Assembly (NCBI GenBank): GCA_016194585.1
Contig: JACQBG010000042.1
Span: 41,028 to 105,027 of the forward strand
Source: Gemmatimonadota bacterium
GTDB taxonomy: Bacteria; Gemmatimonadota; Gemmatimonadetes; Gemmatimonadales; Gemmatimonadaceae
Direction: 5' to 3'
DNA length: 64,000 nucleotides
The notes beneath the pieces were generated by a model. That model searched no databases and was not told the DNA's origin. It saw only the letters and a list, made by a program, of their open reading frames with translations. Below are positions 8,725 through 18,673 of this stretch, piece by piece. The first letter of the stretch is position 1, and every line of letters starts with the position of its first letter. The translations under genes and the position numbers were made by a program.

Positions 8725-10557
8725 TTACGCCGAGGTCTCCCGGATGACCTGCTCCAGCGTCGTCACGCCCTTCAGCACCTTCAGCCAGCCGTCCATGCGC
8801 AGCGTCAGCATGCCGCACTCGATCGCGCCCTCGCGGATCTCGGCGGCGCCGACGTTCTGCAGGATGAGCTTGCGCAGCGACGGCTGCATGGCCATCACCT
8901 CGTAGAGTCCCTGCCGCCCCTTCGTGCCGCTCCCGCCGCAGGCGTCGCACCCCTTGCCGCGGAAGAAGGGCAGCTCACCGATCGTCGTGTCGAGCGAGAG
9001 GTTCGTCAGGAACGGCGCCGCCTCCTTCGTGGCGCCCTTCTTCGCGTTCTTCAGCGCCAGTTCGGTGAACCGCAGCTCGCGCAGCGTGGTCGTCTTCTTG
9101 ACCTTCGCGGCGTCGAGTTCGAGGTCGTCGGGCTCGTACTTCTCCTTGCAGCTGCTGCACACGCGGCGCACGAGGCGCTGCGCGAGCACGAGGTTGAGCG
9201 CCGAGCTCACGTTGAACGGCTCGAGCCCCATGTCCATGAGGCGCGTCACCGTCTCCGGCGCCGAGTTCGTGTGCAGCGTCGAGAGCACCATGTGCCCCGT
9301 AAGCGCGGCCTTGATGGCGATGCCGCCCGTCTCGAGGTCGCGGATCTCGCCCACCATGATGATGTTCGGGTCCTGCCGCAGGAACGCCTTCAGCGCCGCG
9401 GCGAACGTCATCCCGATCTCGTTGCGCACGAGCACCTGGTTCACGCCGTAGAGGTTGTACTCCACGGGGTCCTCGGCCGTCATGATGTTCGTGTCGATCG
9501 AGTTCACCTTCGACAGGCACGAGTACAGCGTCGTCGTCTTGCCCGAGCCCGTGGGGCCGGTGACGAGCACCATGCCGTACGGGTTCGAGACCGCCTCCAT
9601 CAGCTCCTTCTCGGCCTGCGGCTCGATGCCGAATTTCTCGAGGTCGAGCGTCAGGTTCCCCTTGTCGAGGATCCGGAGCACGACCTTCTCGCCGAAGATC
9701 GTCGGGAGCGTCGACACGCGGAAGTCGATCACCTTCTTGCCCATCTTCAACTTGATGCGCCCGTCCTGCGGCACCCGCCGCTCGGCGATGTTGAGGGCGC
9801 TCATGATCTTGAAGCGTGAGACGAGCGCCGCCTGCATCTTCTTGGGCGGCTTCATGATCTCGGTGAGCTCGCCGTCGATGCGGTAGCGCACCCGGATGTC
9901 CTGCTCGAAGCACTCGAAGTGGATGTCGCTCGCGCCCTTCTTCACGGCGTCGGTGAGCAGCGCGTTGATCAGCTTGACGACGGGCGCCTCGTCCATCTGC
10001 GCGGCGAGCGCCGCGGCGCCGACCTCCTCCTCCTTCGTCTCGACGACCTCGAGGTCTTCCTCGGTCTCGAGCCCCGCGATGTCCTCGAGCAGCGTCGACA
10101 TCTGCGCGTCCGTCGACTCGTACAGCTTCTCGAGCGCGTTGCGCAGGGTGAACTCGCCGGCGATCACCGGGAAGATGTCGTACCGGGTGATGAACTTGAG
10201 GTCGTCGATGACGGCGAAGTTCGTCGGGTCGGCCATCGCCACGGTGAGCGTGCGACCGTCGCGCTTCAGCGGCAGCACGAGGTTCTTCATCGCCAGCTCG
10301 CCGGGGATCATCTTCACGACCTTCGGGTCGAACTCGAACTTCGAGAGGTCGACCGCCTGCATCTTGTACTGGCGGGCCAGCGTGCGGATGAGGTCGATCT
10401 CCTGGATGAAGCCGAGCTTCACCAGGTTGTATCCCACGCGCGTCCCGTTCTGGCGCTGTTCCTGAAGGGCCTTGTCGAGCTGCTCGCGCGCGATCAACCC
10501 CTCTCTCAGGAGGAGGTCGCCAATGCGCTCACCGGATGCGGGTGCAGGAGATGCCAT
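8725..10557 (-). CDS. pilB: Type IV pilus extension ATPase PilB with tandem MshEN motifs
   Basis: The 610-residue product begins with two tandem MshEN-type motifs (RIGDLLLREGLI at 11 onward and RVGYNLVKLGFI at 40 onward, each ending in Gln). In other proteins of this type, such as MshE, these bind cyclic di-GMP. The motor core follows with Walker A GPTGSGKTT near 334, an Asp box (TAEDPVEY), Walker B (IIMVGEIRDLETG) and His box (GHMVLSTLHTNSA). The zinc site is CSSC near 467 and CDAC near 535, with a spacer that looks longer than usual. It drives pilus extension. It is the first gene of the pilBTC block; an ACTATA (TATAGT on the coding strand) at 10605-10610 may be its -10 box. Confidence 0.95.
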   Translation of the reverse strand: MASPAPASGERIGDLLLREGLIAREQLDKALQEQRQNGTRVGYNLVKLGFIQEIDLIRTLARQYKMQAVDLSKFEFDPKVVKMIPGELAMKNLVLPLKRDGRTLTVAMADPTNFAVIDDLKFITRYDIFPVIAGEFTLRNALEKLYESTDAQMSTLLEDIAGLETEEDLEVVETKEEEVGAAALAAQMDEAPVVKLINALLTDAVKKGASDIHFECFEQDIRVRYRIDGELTEIMKPPKKMQAALVSRFKIMSALNIAERRVPQDGRIKLKMGKKVIDFRVSTLPTIFGEKVVLRILDKGNLTLDLEKFGIEPQAEKELMEAVSNPYGMVLVTGPTGSGKTTTLYSCLSKVNSIDTNIMTAEDPVEYNLYGVNQVLVRNEIGMTFAAALKAFLRQDPNIIMVGEIRDLETGGIAIKAALTGHMVLSTLHTNSAPETVTRLMDMGLEPFNVSSALNLVLAQRLVRRVCSSCKEKYEPDDLELDAAKVKKTTTLRELRFTELALKNAKKGATKEAAPFLTNLSLDTTIGELPFFRGKGCDACGGSGTKGRQGLYEVMAMQPSLRKLILQNVGAAEIREGAIECGMLTLRMDGWLKVLKGVTTLEQVIRETSA

Positions 10558-10590
10558 CGGGCCTTGGACTCACGGTCGGGCGTGCAAGGA

Positions 10591-10634
10591 CCGGTGCCGG
10601 CACAACTATAGAGAGGCGTCGTGTGCCGGCCCGG
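10591..10634 (-). terminator. Hairpin between the ComEA-like gene and pilB
   Basis: GCCGGCACA and TGTGCCGGC pair around a loop of about 20 nt, with flanking CCGG/CCGG extending the stem past a bulge. It lies in the 109-nt gap after the ComEA-like gene and before pilB on the minus strand. No U-run follows. The possible pilB -10 box (10605-10610) lies inside the loop, so transcription and folding may interfere. Confidence 0.4.
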
Positions 10635-10666
10635 TTTTGTGAAGCTGTCCGACGGTGGGAGTCGTG

Positions 10667-11533
10667 TCAAGGACGAACGTCACCCCGTGGGCGGCGCCGC
10701 ACCCGGAAGACACGCGTCTCCCCCGCACTCCCCAGACGTGGCGTGAGGGAAAACGTCACATAGGGAGCCAGCCTCCGGGCGAGCGTGGCCCCGATGCCGC
10801 TCACCCGGCGGAGCGCCTCGATGCTCCCGAACGGGCCACGCTCGGCGCGGTCGTTGACGATCCGGTAGGCCAACTCCGCATCGACGTACGGCAGCCGCTC
10901 GATCTCGGCGACGCCGGCGACGTCGAGGTCCACGGGCGGACGGGCGGCGCTCATCCGTCGAACCCGGACGGTCGCGCCCGCGCCCGGCTCCTCGGCGCCG
11001 GCCGCGGGCCCGGCCTTGAACGCCGACACGGCCGCGCGCGCCGCGCGTTCGCGCTCGCGGCGCTCGGCGAGCGCCTGCGACTCGGCGCGCGCCGCCCGGG
11101 CGTTCGCGGACCCCCGCGCGGCGTCCTCGAGCGCGACGCGCCGCCGATAAGAGGCGCGGCGGTCGTTCGGGTCGTCGCCGCCGGCAGTGGGAGCGGCCAC
11201 GCGACGCGAACCGCGCGGAGCTGGGTACGCCGGCGCGCCCGAGACCGACTCCTCACCGGGTGCGGCGCCGGCCGCGCCACGCCGCGCGGGGGCGCGAGTG
11301 GCGCGTGCCCCGCCGGCGCTCGAATCCGCGCCGCGGCGGCGACGCGCGCGCTTGGCGCCGCCGGTGGCGATGGCGGAATCCACCGCCTCGATCTGGCGCG
11401 CGAGCTCGACCCCACCGGCAGCGATCGCGGGGGCCTGCGCCCGGCGGTCGTCGCGGCACCCGCGCACCGCCACGCCCAGCGCCGCCAAGCTGGCGAGGAA
11501 GATCAACGCACGCCGTTCACCCGAGGTTGCCAT
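10667..11533 (-). CDS. ComEA-like helix-hairpin-helix protein with N-terminal membrane anchor
   Basis: The 288-residue product starts with a short hydrophobic segment (ALIFLASLAALGVAV), then a long Ala/Arg/Gly-rich low-complexity region (~40-190). It ends in a helix-hairpin-helix module at ~205-270: VDLDVAGVAEIERLPYVDA, AYRIVNDRAERGPFGSIEAL and VSGIGATLARRLAPYV. This is the ComEA-type DNA-binding fold. ComEA proteins bind incoming DNA in natural transformation. The position just before the type IV pilus motor genes fits a DNA-uptake role, but that is inference. The disordered linker would let the HhH reach through the periplasm. Confidence 0.72.
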   Translation of the reverse strand: MATSGERRALIFLASLAALGVAVRGCRDDRRAQAPAIAAGGVELARQIEAVDSAIATGGAKRARRRRGADSSAGGARATRAPARRGAAGAAPGEESVSGAPAYPAPRGSRRVAAPTAGGDDPNDRRASYRRRVALEDAARGSANARAARAESQALAERRERERAARAAVSAFKAGPAAGAEEPGAGATVRVRRMSAARPPVDLDVAGVAEIERLPYVDAELAYRIVNDRAERGPFGSIEALRRVSGIGATLARRLAPYVTFSLTPRLGSAGETRVFRVRRRPRGDVRP

Positions 11534-11618
11534 TGGCGCACGGTACGCTGCGCCCCGCGCGGCACCGTCATCGCGGGAGTGCGCCGCGGCGCCGAAACAC
11601 GCGCCGCCGCGCGCGCCG

Positions 11619-12584
11619 CTACTGCCGCACGAGCGAGAGCGCCACGTCGCCGACGATCTTGAGCGATGCGGCGGAGATCTTGTCCATCGTGTCGCTCGTG
11701 GCGTGGTGGTACGCCTGCCCGGCCACCACGGCCTCGTGGTTCGGATACTCGAGGTCGATGACGTCGATCACCCGCAGCCCCGCCTTGATGAGCGGGATGT
11801 GGTCGTCGGTGATCGGGTAATCGCCGGCGCGCGGCACGAAGGTCGACTCGTAGCCGAGGTCCTTGGCCGTGCTCCAGACGCGCTGCACCACCTCGGGCGC
11901 GGCCTTCATCGAGTTCGGCTCCTGGAAGATCTGCAGTTCCTTGTCGCCGATCATGTCGAAGAGCACGCCGAAGAGCGGCTTGTAGTCCGGGTCCGGGAGG
12001 TGCGTCGCGAAGTACTCCGACCCGATGAGCACGTCGATGTCGGGCGGCCCGAACTCGCCCCAATCCTCGCCGTCGACGAGGAGGAGGTCGACCCCCACCG
12101 TCGGCGGCGTCTTCTTGAGCTGGTCGGCGAGGGCGAGGAAGAGGCCGACCCCGCTCGCGCCGTCGTTGGCGCCGTCGAACGGCTTGTCGCGGTTGGCCGG
12201 CACGGGGTCGGAATCGGCCCGCGGGCGCGTGTCCCAGTGCGTCAGGTACAGCACGCGGTTCTTCTCGTTCGGCCGGAACCGCGCGATGATGTTGCGCATC
12301 GGGAGCTTCTCCCCCTTCTGCGTGGTGTGCGTCCACGTCTGCTCGATGACGGTGTCGGCCGTCGCGCGCAGCCGTGCGGCGATCCAGTCGCCCGCCTTCC
12401 GCGCCGCCTCGGTGCCGGGGATGCGCGGGCCGAAGGCGACGTTCTGCCGCGCGTAGCTGAGGGCCGAGTCGCCGCTGAACCGCGTGGTGGCGGTGGCGGC
12501 GGGGGTCTTCTCCCCCCCGCCGCAGGCGATGGCGAACAAGGCGGCCGAGGCGAACGCGAGCGTCGTGCGTGGACGGCGGATCAT
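11619..12584 (-). CDS. M28-family metallopeptidase lipoprotein
   Basis: The 321-residue product carries a lipoprotein signal (AFASAALFAIACGGG, lipobox Cys). The M28 zinc ligands and catalytic residues are readable in order: THWDT (His), GANDGASGVG (Asp), VDGEDWGEFG (acidic pair), LFDMIGD (Asp) and YHHATSDTMD (His). The layout also resembles glutaminyl-peptide cyclotransferases, which share this fold, so aminopeptidase or cyclase activity are both possible. Its ATG overlaps the stop of sprA (ATGA, 12581-12584), so translation is coupled to the giant outer-membrane protein upstream. Confidence 0.86.
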   Translation of the reverse strand: MIRRPRTTLAFASAALFAIACGGGEKTPAATATTRFSGDSALSYARQNVAFGPRIPGTEAARKAGDWIAARLRATADTVIEQTWTHTTQKGEKLPMRNIIARFRPNEKNRVLYLTHWDTRPRADSDPVPANRDKPFDGANDGASGVGLFLALADQLKKTPPTVGVDLLLVDGEDWGEFGPPDIDVLIGSEYFATHLPDPDYKPLFGVLFDMIGDKELQIFQEPNSMKAAPEVVQRVWSTAKDLGYESTFVPRAGDYPITDDHIPLIKAGLRVIDVIDLEYPNHEAVVAGQAYHHATSDTMDKISAASLKIVGDVALSLVRQ

Positions 12585-15500
12585 CGGAGCTCTCCGGCGA
12601 AGAACGCGATCTGGAGCACCGTCGAGAACACGACCTGCGTGAACCGGCGGTTGAGGTTGTTGTCGAACGTCGTGATGTGCGCGCCCTGCAGCGAGAACGT
12701 GAGGTTCTCGGCGATGTCGGTGTCGGCATTCAAGCTAAACGCCTGGCGCCCGTTGTCGGCCAGCCTGCTCTTCGTACCCGCGATCAGGTCGTTGATCACC
12801 CAGGTGGTCGCCGACTGCTGCTGCCACCCGAACCGGGTGCGCAGCGGGCTCCGCATCTGCCAGGTGGCGGGGAGCGGGAAAGTGCGCGAGACGTCGGCGT
12901 TCATCTCGTTCGTCTTGCTGTCGGCGATGGTGCCGGGGAGCGAGTCGAGCCGGTAGCTGGTGCTCACGTTGAACGACGCGCGCAGCCGTCCCTGGTCGGC
13001 GAACTCGACGTTGGCGCCGAGCGGGTAGCTGATGACGCGCGACGTCCGGATGTCGGCAGGGGTGTCGAGCGTCGACGAGGGCACGGCGGTGCGTTGCTGG
13101 GTGATGGCGAGCCGCGCCGACCAGCCGAGCGACGTGATGAAGTCCTGCAACGACTTGGGGTGCAGGGTGCCACGCACCGTCAGGTCGGGGAGGGTCACCT
13201 GTTCGCCGTCGACGACGCCCTGCGTCTGGTCGGCGCGGCGGATCCAGTTGCGCGTCGCCACGCGGCGCGTGCCGGCGTCGATGACGATCCCCATCGGGAG
13301 CCGCACCCCCGTGTGCAGCGCGAGTTGCGCGTTGCTCCCCGCGGTGGTGGCGAGCTGGTCGTGGTCGCGCAGGAAGGCGTCGAGGCCGCCGAGCCCGAAC
13401 TGGTACTCGAGCCCCGGCGTGAACGGGGTGCCGTCGAACGCCGAGGTGAGGGTGCGGGAGTAGTTGATGTCGAAGGGGAGCAGCGTGGTGGAGAGGCGGG
13501 CCCGCGACGCGGAGTCGGAGATCCAGCCGCCGGCGACGCGGGCGAGGTCGATCTGCGCGCCGCTCGTCAGCTGCTGCATGGCGTTCACGCGCCGCGGCAG
13601 CCGGTACACCCCGAGCGAGTCGTACTCGCGCAGCACCTGCGGCGCGTTGGGGTCGCGCAGCAGGCCGTAGCTCGTCGTGAGGTCGGCGCGCGGGCGGAAC
13701 CAGCCGCGGAGCTGCGGGGAGAACGAGTAGGTCGAGCTCACGTACCGTTCGCGCTCGAGGCCGCCGACGCCGAGGAGGGTGGTGCGTTCGGCGTTCGCCG
13801 TCGCGGCGGTGAGCGACGTGTCGGTGTAATGGCGCAGGTCGCGGCTCGAGGCTACTTCCCAGCGGGCGCTGAGCGCGTCGACGGGACGCAGCTCGAGCGA
13901 CGTCGTGTTGCGCCAGAGGTTCGTCGCGCCGTTCACGGTGCGCGCCGTGTCGGTGAGCGCAGCGGCCGGCGTGGTGTAACTCGATCGTTCGTCGTCACCC
14001 TTCGCATAGCTCGAGTTCACGTGGATCGTGACCGGCTGCACGTTGAGTTGCGAGGCGCGCATCGCCTGCACCATCTCGGCGCTGGCGAGCCACTCCGGGA
14101 GCCCGGCGAGCGCGTGCGTCCACCATTCGGGCATGGCGCGCCGCGCCGTGCTGGCGCCGAGCAGCCAGTCGACCCCGGCCGTGAAGAGCGAACTCTTCCC
14201 GCTGTCGAACTCGGAACGGGTCGAGGCCGTGTTGACCGCCGTCGTGACGACGAGCCCGTTGACGATCGGCGCCACCCATCCGTGATCGAGCGGCGTCGTG
14301 CGCCGCAACGAGAGGGCGACGCTGGTGAGGTCGGCCTTCGGCGTGCGCAGGCCGTCGATGTCGCTCCCGCGGATGTCGGAGTGCGTGACGAATTGCGGCG
14401 TCATGGCGCTCGACGAGTGCACGATCGTCACCGGCATGGTGAGCCCGAGTTGCGGCGCCAGCTTCTCGAGGCGGAGCGTGGAGCTGATGTCGAGCATGTC
14501 GTCGCCGACGTTGGTCGGCACGTCGCCCAGCTGGCGGAAGTTCGGGTCGCGCTGCGACATCGAGACGTGCAGCGTGCCGACGTCACCGGCGACGAGGTCG
14601 ACCCCCGCGTGGCCGGCGTAGCCCGGCGTGTTGACGGCGCTGGCGAGACGGATGTCGTCGACCCACACCTCGAGCGTGTCGCCCGCGAGGATGCGGCTCG
14701 CGCCGAGTCCGCCCGAATCGACGCGCACGATGCCCACGGCCAGTTCCTGCACGGCGGCGAGGTTCGGCGCGCTCACGGCGGGGTCGATCGTGTACACCAT
14801 GTAGCCGTCGGCGCAGGCGGCGCGGCGGTGCGCCGCCTGTCCGAGCGGGAGCCCGCTCGCGACGATGAGCGCCGAGTCCACTCCGGTGCACGAGATGGAG
14901 TCGGGACGGTTGCGGAGCCACGAGTTCTGGAGCTTCGAGCGGAGCGCCTGGAGCTTGTCGAAGTCGACACGCACCTCGGGAAGCCACGCCCCCTGCCCCG
15001 TGCCCGCGTTCACCGACGTGCGGTACATGTAGAAGTTGTCGGCGTCGCGGCCGATCTTCACGAAGAACTGCAGCTCGCCGGTCGCCCCCCACCCGTTGCC
15101 GCGCCCCTTCGCCCACGCGCGCAGCTCGCGGTACTGGAGGAAGTTCTTGGCGCCCTCGGGGAACCGGTAGTACGACTCGATGCGCTCGTACTTGTTGAGC
15201 TGCGTCGCCGTGAGGCGCATCGACCGCTCGTTGATGACGATGCGCTGGTTCTCGATGCCGATGAGCTTCTGGTTGGGCTGGTCGACCACGCCGGGGGGCG
15301 AGTCGTACACGAGCCCGCTCAGCGAGTCCTTGTCCTGCGTGCCGATCGTGCTCGCGAAGAGGAGGCCGATCGAGGGGCGCTGGCCGCCGATGCCGCTCAG
15401 CGCGCGGTCGGCGCGGCGGAGCCATGGCGCGCCGCGCAACTTGAGCCCGGCGATCGCCACCTGCGAGAACGCGTTGTCGGGGAGCGCGTCGCCGGAGATC

Positions 15501-18500
15501 ATCGTGAGGCGCATCGTCCGCACGCGCCGGATGAGCGGGCCGCCGTTCACCGTGTCGGTGGGGGCGCCGAAGGGGACGCGCACGAACACCCAGCAGGTGC
15601 TCCCCGGCGTGCCGGTGGTGTCGGAGTCGACCGCGCCGCAGCCGCCGACCCGCACGTACGTCTTGGGGTCGGCGAGGTTCACGACGTAGCGCAGCAACCG
15701 CTCCTGCTCGCGCTGCGACGAGTCGAAGTTGAGCACGCCGTCGCCGTCGAGGTCCCACTCGTCGAGGCGGCCGTTGGCCACGGTGCAGTTGTTGCGCGTG
15801 TCGCCGAGCGGCACGAGACGCGTGTTGCCCCGCGAGCACATGGGGAAATTCGTGAGCGTGCCGCTGCTGTCGGGGGAGGCGAAGAGGAGCCGCGGGATGC
15901 GGTCGCCCGGGAGGCCGATGTCGTTCTTCTCCTGGTTGAAGGCGCGCGAGAACGGGTCGCGCTCGGTCTGCAGCGTGTCGCGGCCGAGGATCACGCGCCC
16001 CGTATACGACGAGTCCACGACGCCGCCGTTCTTCGTCACGATCAACTGCTTGGGCCCGACGGCGACGGTGTTCTCGGAGACGTCGCCGAGGTCGAACACG
16101 AGCGTCGGGTTCCGCTGGCGTCGGAGCGATGCCGTGTCGATGCGCACCCAGAACTCGATGTCGTCCACGCGCGAGAGGTCGGCACCGGAGCCGCCGAGCG
16201 GCTGCCGGATGCTGCGCCACCGCTTGCCCGGCGTGAGGTTCTGCGTGGCCCACTGCCACTTGTGGTTGAGGTCGTTGTAGGCGCCGCCGACGGCGAGCGG
16301 ATAGAGCGTGAGCCAGAGCACCTTCTCCGGCGACTGGATCCCCGCCCCGGCGATGTTCGTGAGCGGGTCGATCTGCGGCAGGTACACGACCACCGTCTTG
16401 CCGTTGGGCGCGAGGGCGTTGTTCTGCCACGCCATCGTCGCGGCGCGCGAGAGGTCGAGCGTCGTCGCGCCGCCGATGCGCGCCGAGAGCTTGCGCCCGA
16501 GCGCGGGCTGGCTCGAGAGGTACCAGTTCGGGTCGTCGATCGTGAGCCCGCCCACGCCGGCGTCCCCCTCGAACGACTCGAGCCACGCCTGCCCGCCGCC
16601 GCCGAGCTGCGGCCGGCTCGTCGCGAGCTCCGCCTCGAGCCGGAGCAGCGACGGCGCCTTCGCGTTCGCCCCCTTGAGCGCGCCGAGCGCGCGCGACAGC
16701 GCCGGCACCTCCCAGTGGAACGCGCCGTTCACGCCGGCGAGCAACGACGATTGCGATTCGTACCCGAGCGTCGGCCGCGTGAGCGAACTCGACTGCCGCT
16801 GCCCGATCGCCAGCATGTTGAGGTCGCCGTTCCTGAACGGATACGTCGACGCGAAGCCGAAGATCGACGTCGGCGTCGTCGGCACGAGCGAGGGATTCTC
16901 CTCGAACCGCGCCGTCACCGTGCGCTGCCGCGAGAAGAGCGAGTCGGGATGGAGGAAGGTCACCATGCCCACTTCGTACTCGATCGAATAGTCGCGGTCG
17001 CGCTTGAGCACGGTGCCGTCATCGAGCACGAGGTGCTCGGAGAGCGGCCGGATCTGGTTCACGCCGAGGGAGAGCGTCGTGTTGCCGGTGCCCCCCTCCG
17101 ACTGGTAGCCGAGCCGCAGGTGGTACACGACCTGCGGATGCTGCGGCGAGTACAGGTACTCGCTCGGCGACGCGTAGATGTCGTCGTTCGCGGGGTTGCC
17201 GGCCGGCTGCGCCAGCCCGGCGCGCGCGAACGGCTGCAGCGACGGGAAGATGATGTAGTGGTCGGCGATGGCGCGCGTGCTCGCCGAGAGCCCGATCGCG
17301 GCGACCGGGTCGCCGGGGCGCGGCCAGAGGCGGTTATCGTAGTCGAACTGGGTCGGGTTCGAGAGCTGGGCCAGCCCGAACAGCTGCAGGAAGGTCTGCG
17401 CGCTCCCGGCGAGCGGCTTCTGCTGGTCGAAGGTGGCACCCGTGAAGACGCCGAGCGACACGCTCTCGCGCACGACCTCGTCGCCCCCCACGCGGTACGC
17501 CGACCGGATCTCGCGGAAGAACGCGTCGTCCCCCGGGCGGACGTTCGGATCCCAGAGGAGCGCCGCCCACTGATCGCGCGGCGTGAAGTTCACGTCGGGG
17601 GTGCCTCCCGTCGAGAGCACCGTCGTGTCGCGCCCGGCGATGCGCACGGTGTAGGCCACGACGAGCCGGTCGCTCCCCGGCGAGAGCGGCTGCTTGAGCG
17701 CCACCCAGAGCTGCGAGGGGTCGACGACGTAGTCGATGTTCTCGCGCAGCGGTTCGTAGATCTGCCCGCGCCGCGACGACGGGTCGCCGATGAGTCGGAA
17801 CTGCGGGCCGTTCGGGTTGGGCGGCTGCCCGCCGAGGAGCAGGCGGTAGAGGGAGACCTTCACCGGGCGCACGGAGTCGGGGAGCGACGCCGCCAGCTGT
17901 CGCAATTGCGTCCCGTTGAGGATGTCGATGTTCGGGTAGCCCGCCAGGCGGCGCGGGTCGACGACGAAGAAGAAGCGCCGCGCCTCGACCTCGTAGTCGT
18001 TCACGTCGCGCGCCACGGGTTGCCGCGACCCCATCGCGCCGATCGTGTACGGCCGCTCGCGCACCACGTTGCCGGTCTGCTGGGCGAAGATCCCGCGCAT
18101 GCGCAGCTTGCCGAACTGCGCCACCGCCTGCACCCCGTAATTGCCCTGCGGGATGCCGCTCGTGATGAACCGGCTCGCCGGGAGCTCGAAGGAGACGTTG
18201 CCGAGGTCGACGCGCTGCAGCCAGTCGCCCTTCTTCCCCTCGTAATAGAGCGAGATGCGGTTCGACGCGTCCATCTCGCGCTGCGAGTCGTAGTCCATGT
18301 TCACGTGCACGCGATCGGCGACGGTGCCGCCTGTCTTCACGTTGAATTGGAAGTCGAACGCCGGCTGGAAGCTGGCGGTGCACTGCGAGGCGAGGCTGAA
18401 GAACTGGCTGGCGACGCACCGCTCGTTCTGGGTGCGGTCGAGCTTCGACTCGAGCCGTCCGTTCATCTGGAGGCCGAGGTCGCTGGCCGGCCCGAACAGC

Positions 18501-18646
18501 CCCCCGGACTTGGTGGAGTCGGGGCTGGGCTTGGTCGTGTCGGCCCGTGCCTTCGCGGAATCAGCCCCCGCTTGAGCGCCCAGCGGCGGCGCGAGGGCCA
18601 ACAGGAAGACGGCGATCGGGAGGCTGAACGGTCGCAGAGGGCGCAC
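12581..18646 (-). CDS. sprA: SprA/Sov-like giant outer-membrane protein
   Basis: The product is about 2021 residues and begins with a signal peptide (PFSLPIAVFLLALAPPLGAQA). It is dominated by beta-rich, Tyr/Asn/Asp-containing repeats. A SprA-like central part carries LESFEGDAGVGGLTIDDPNWY, and the long C-terminal barrel-like region ends in VLQIAFFAGELR. In Bacteroidota, SprA is the ~2400-residue translocon of the type IX secretion system; homologues in Gemmatimonadota are shorter and unstudied as far as I know. GTG 18646 is taken as start; TTG 18649 is equally possible. Neither has a strong ribosome binding site. It is divergent from lptF with a ~135-nt gap and overlaps the M28 peptidase by 4 nt. 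No other T9SS component (PorK/L/M/N) occurs in the window. Confidence 0.82.
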   Translation of the reverse strand: MRPLRPFSLPIAVFLLALAPPLGAQAGADSAKARADTTKPSPDSTKSGGLFGPASDLGLQMNGRLESKLDRTQNERCVASQFFSLASQCTASFQPAFDFQFNVKTGGTVADRVHVNMDYDSQREMDASNRISLYYEGKKGDWLQRVDLGNVSFELPASRFITSGIPQGNYGVQAVAQFGKLRMRGIFAQQTGNVVRERPYTIGAMGSRQPVARDVNDYEVEARRFFFVVDPRRLAGYPNIDILNGTQLRQLAASLPDSVRPVKVSLYRLLLGGQPPNPNGPQFRLIGDPSSRRGQIYEPLRENIDYVVDPSQLWVALKQPLSPGSDRLVVAYTVRIAGRDTTVLSTGGTPDVNFTPRDQWAALLWDPNVRPGDDAFFREIRSAYRVGGDEVVRESVSLGVFTGATFDQQKPLAGSAQTFLQLFGLAQLSNPTQFDYDNRLWPRPGDPVAAIGLSASTRAIADHYIIFPSLQPFARAGLAQPAGNPANDDIYASPSEYLYSPQHPQVVYHLRLGYQSEGGTGNTTLSLGVNQIRPLSEHLVLDDGTVLKRDRDYSIEYEVGMVTFLHPDSLFSRQRTVTARFEENPSLVPTTPTSIFGFASTYPFRNGDLNMLAIGQRQSSSLTRPTLGYESQSSLLAGVNGAFHWEVPALSRALGALKGANAKAPSLLRLEAELATSRPQLGGGGQAWLESFEGDAGVGGLTIDDPNWYLSSQPALGRKLSARIGGATTLDLSRAATMAWQNNALAPNGKTVVVYLPQIDPLTNIAGAGIQSPEKVLWLTLYPLAVGGAYNDLNHKWQWATQNLTPGKRWRSIRQPLGGSGADLSRVDDIEFWVRIDTASLRRQRNPTLVFDLGDVSENTVAVGPKQLIVTKNGGVVDSSYTGRVILGRDTLQTERDPFSRAFNQEKNDIGLPGDRIPRLLFASPDSSGTLTNFPMCSRGNTRLVPLGDTRNNCTVANGRLDEWDLDGDGVLNFDSSQREQERLLRYVVNLADPKTYVRVGGCGAVDSDTTGTPGSTCWVFVRVPFGAPTDTVNGGPLIRRVRTMRLTMISGDALPDNAFSQVAIAGLKLRGAPWLRRADRALSGIGGQRPSIGLLFASTIGTQDKDSLSGLVYDSPPGVVDQPNQKLIGIENQRIVINERSMRLTATQLNKYERIESYYRFPEGAKNFLQYRELRAWAKGRGNGWGATGELQFFVKIGRDADNFYMYRTSVNAGTGQGAWLPEVRVDFDKLQALRSKLQNSWLRNRPDSISCTGVDSALIVASGLPLGQAAHRRAACADGYMVYTIDPAVSAPNLAAVQELAVGIVRVDSGGLGASRILAGDTLEVWVDDIRLASAVNTPGYAGHAGVDLVAGDVGTLHVSMSQRDPNFRQLGDVPTNVGDDMLDISSTLRLEKLAPQLGLTMPVTIVHSSSAMTPQFVTHSDIRGSDIDGLRTPKADLTSVALSLRRTTPLDHGWVAPIVNGLVVTTAVNTASTRSEFDSGKSSLFTAGVDWLLGASTARRAMPEWWTHALAGLPEWLASAEMVQAMRASQLNVQPVTIHVNSSYAKGDDERSSYTTPAAALTDTARTVNGATNLWRNTTSLELRPVDALSARWEVASSRDLRHYTDTSLTAATANAERTTLLGVGGLERERYVSSTYSFSPQLRGWFRPRADLTTSYGLLRDPNAPQVLREYDSLGVYRLPRRVNAMQQLTSGAQIDLARVAGGWISDSASRARLSTTLLPFDINYSRTLTSAFDGTPFTPGLEYQFGLGGLDAFLRDHDQLATTAGSNAQLALHTGVRLPMGIVIDAGTRRVATRNWIRRADQTQGVVDGEQVTLPDLTVRGTLHPKSLQDFITSLGWSARLAITQQRTAVPSSTLDTPADIRTSRVISYPLGANVEFADQGRLRASFNVSTSYRLDSLPGTIADSKTNEMNADVSRTFPLPATWQMRSPLRTRFGWQQQSATTWVINDLIAGTKSRLADNGRQAFSLNADTDIAENLTFSLQGAHITTFDNNLNRRFTQVVFSTVLQIAFFAGELR

Positions 18647-18673
18647 CAAAGCCCGAAGTCGGGGTATCTACTA

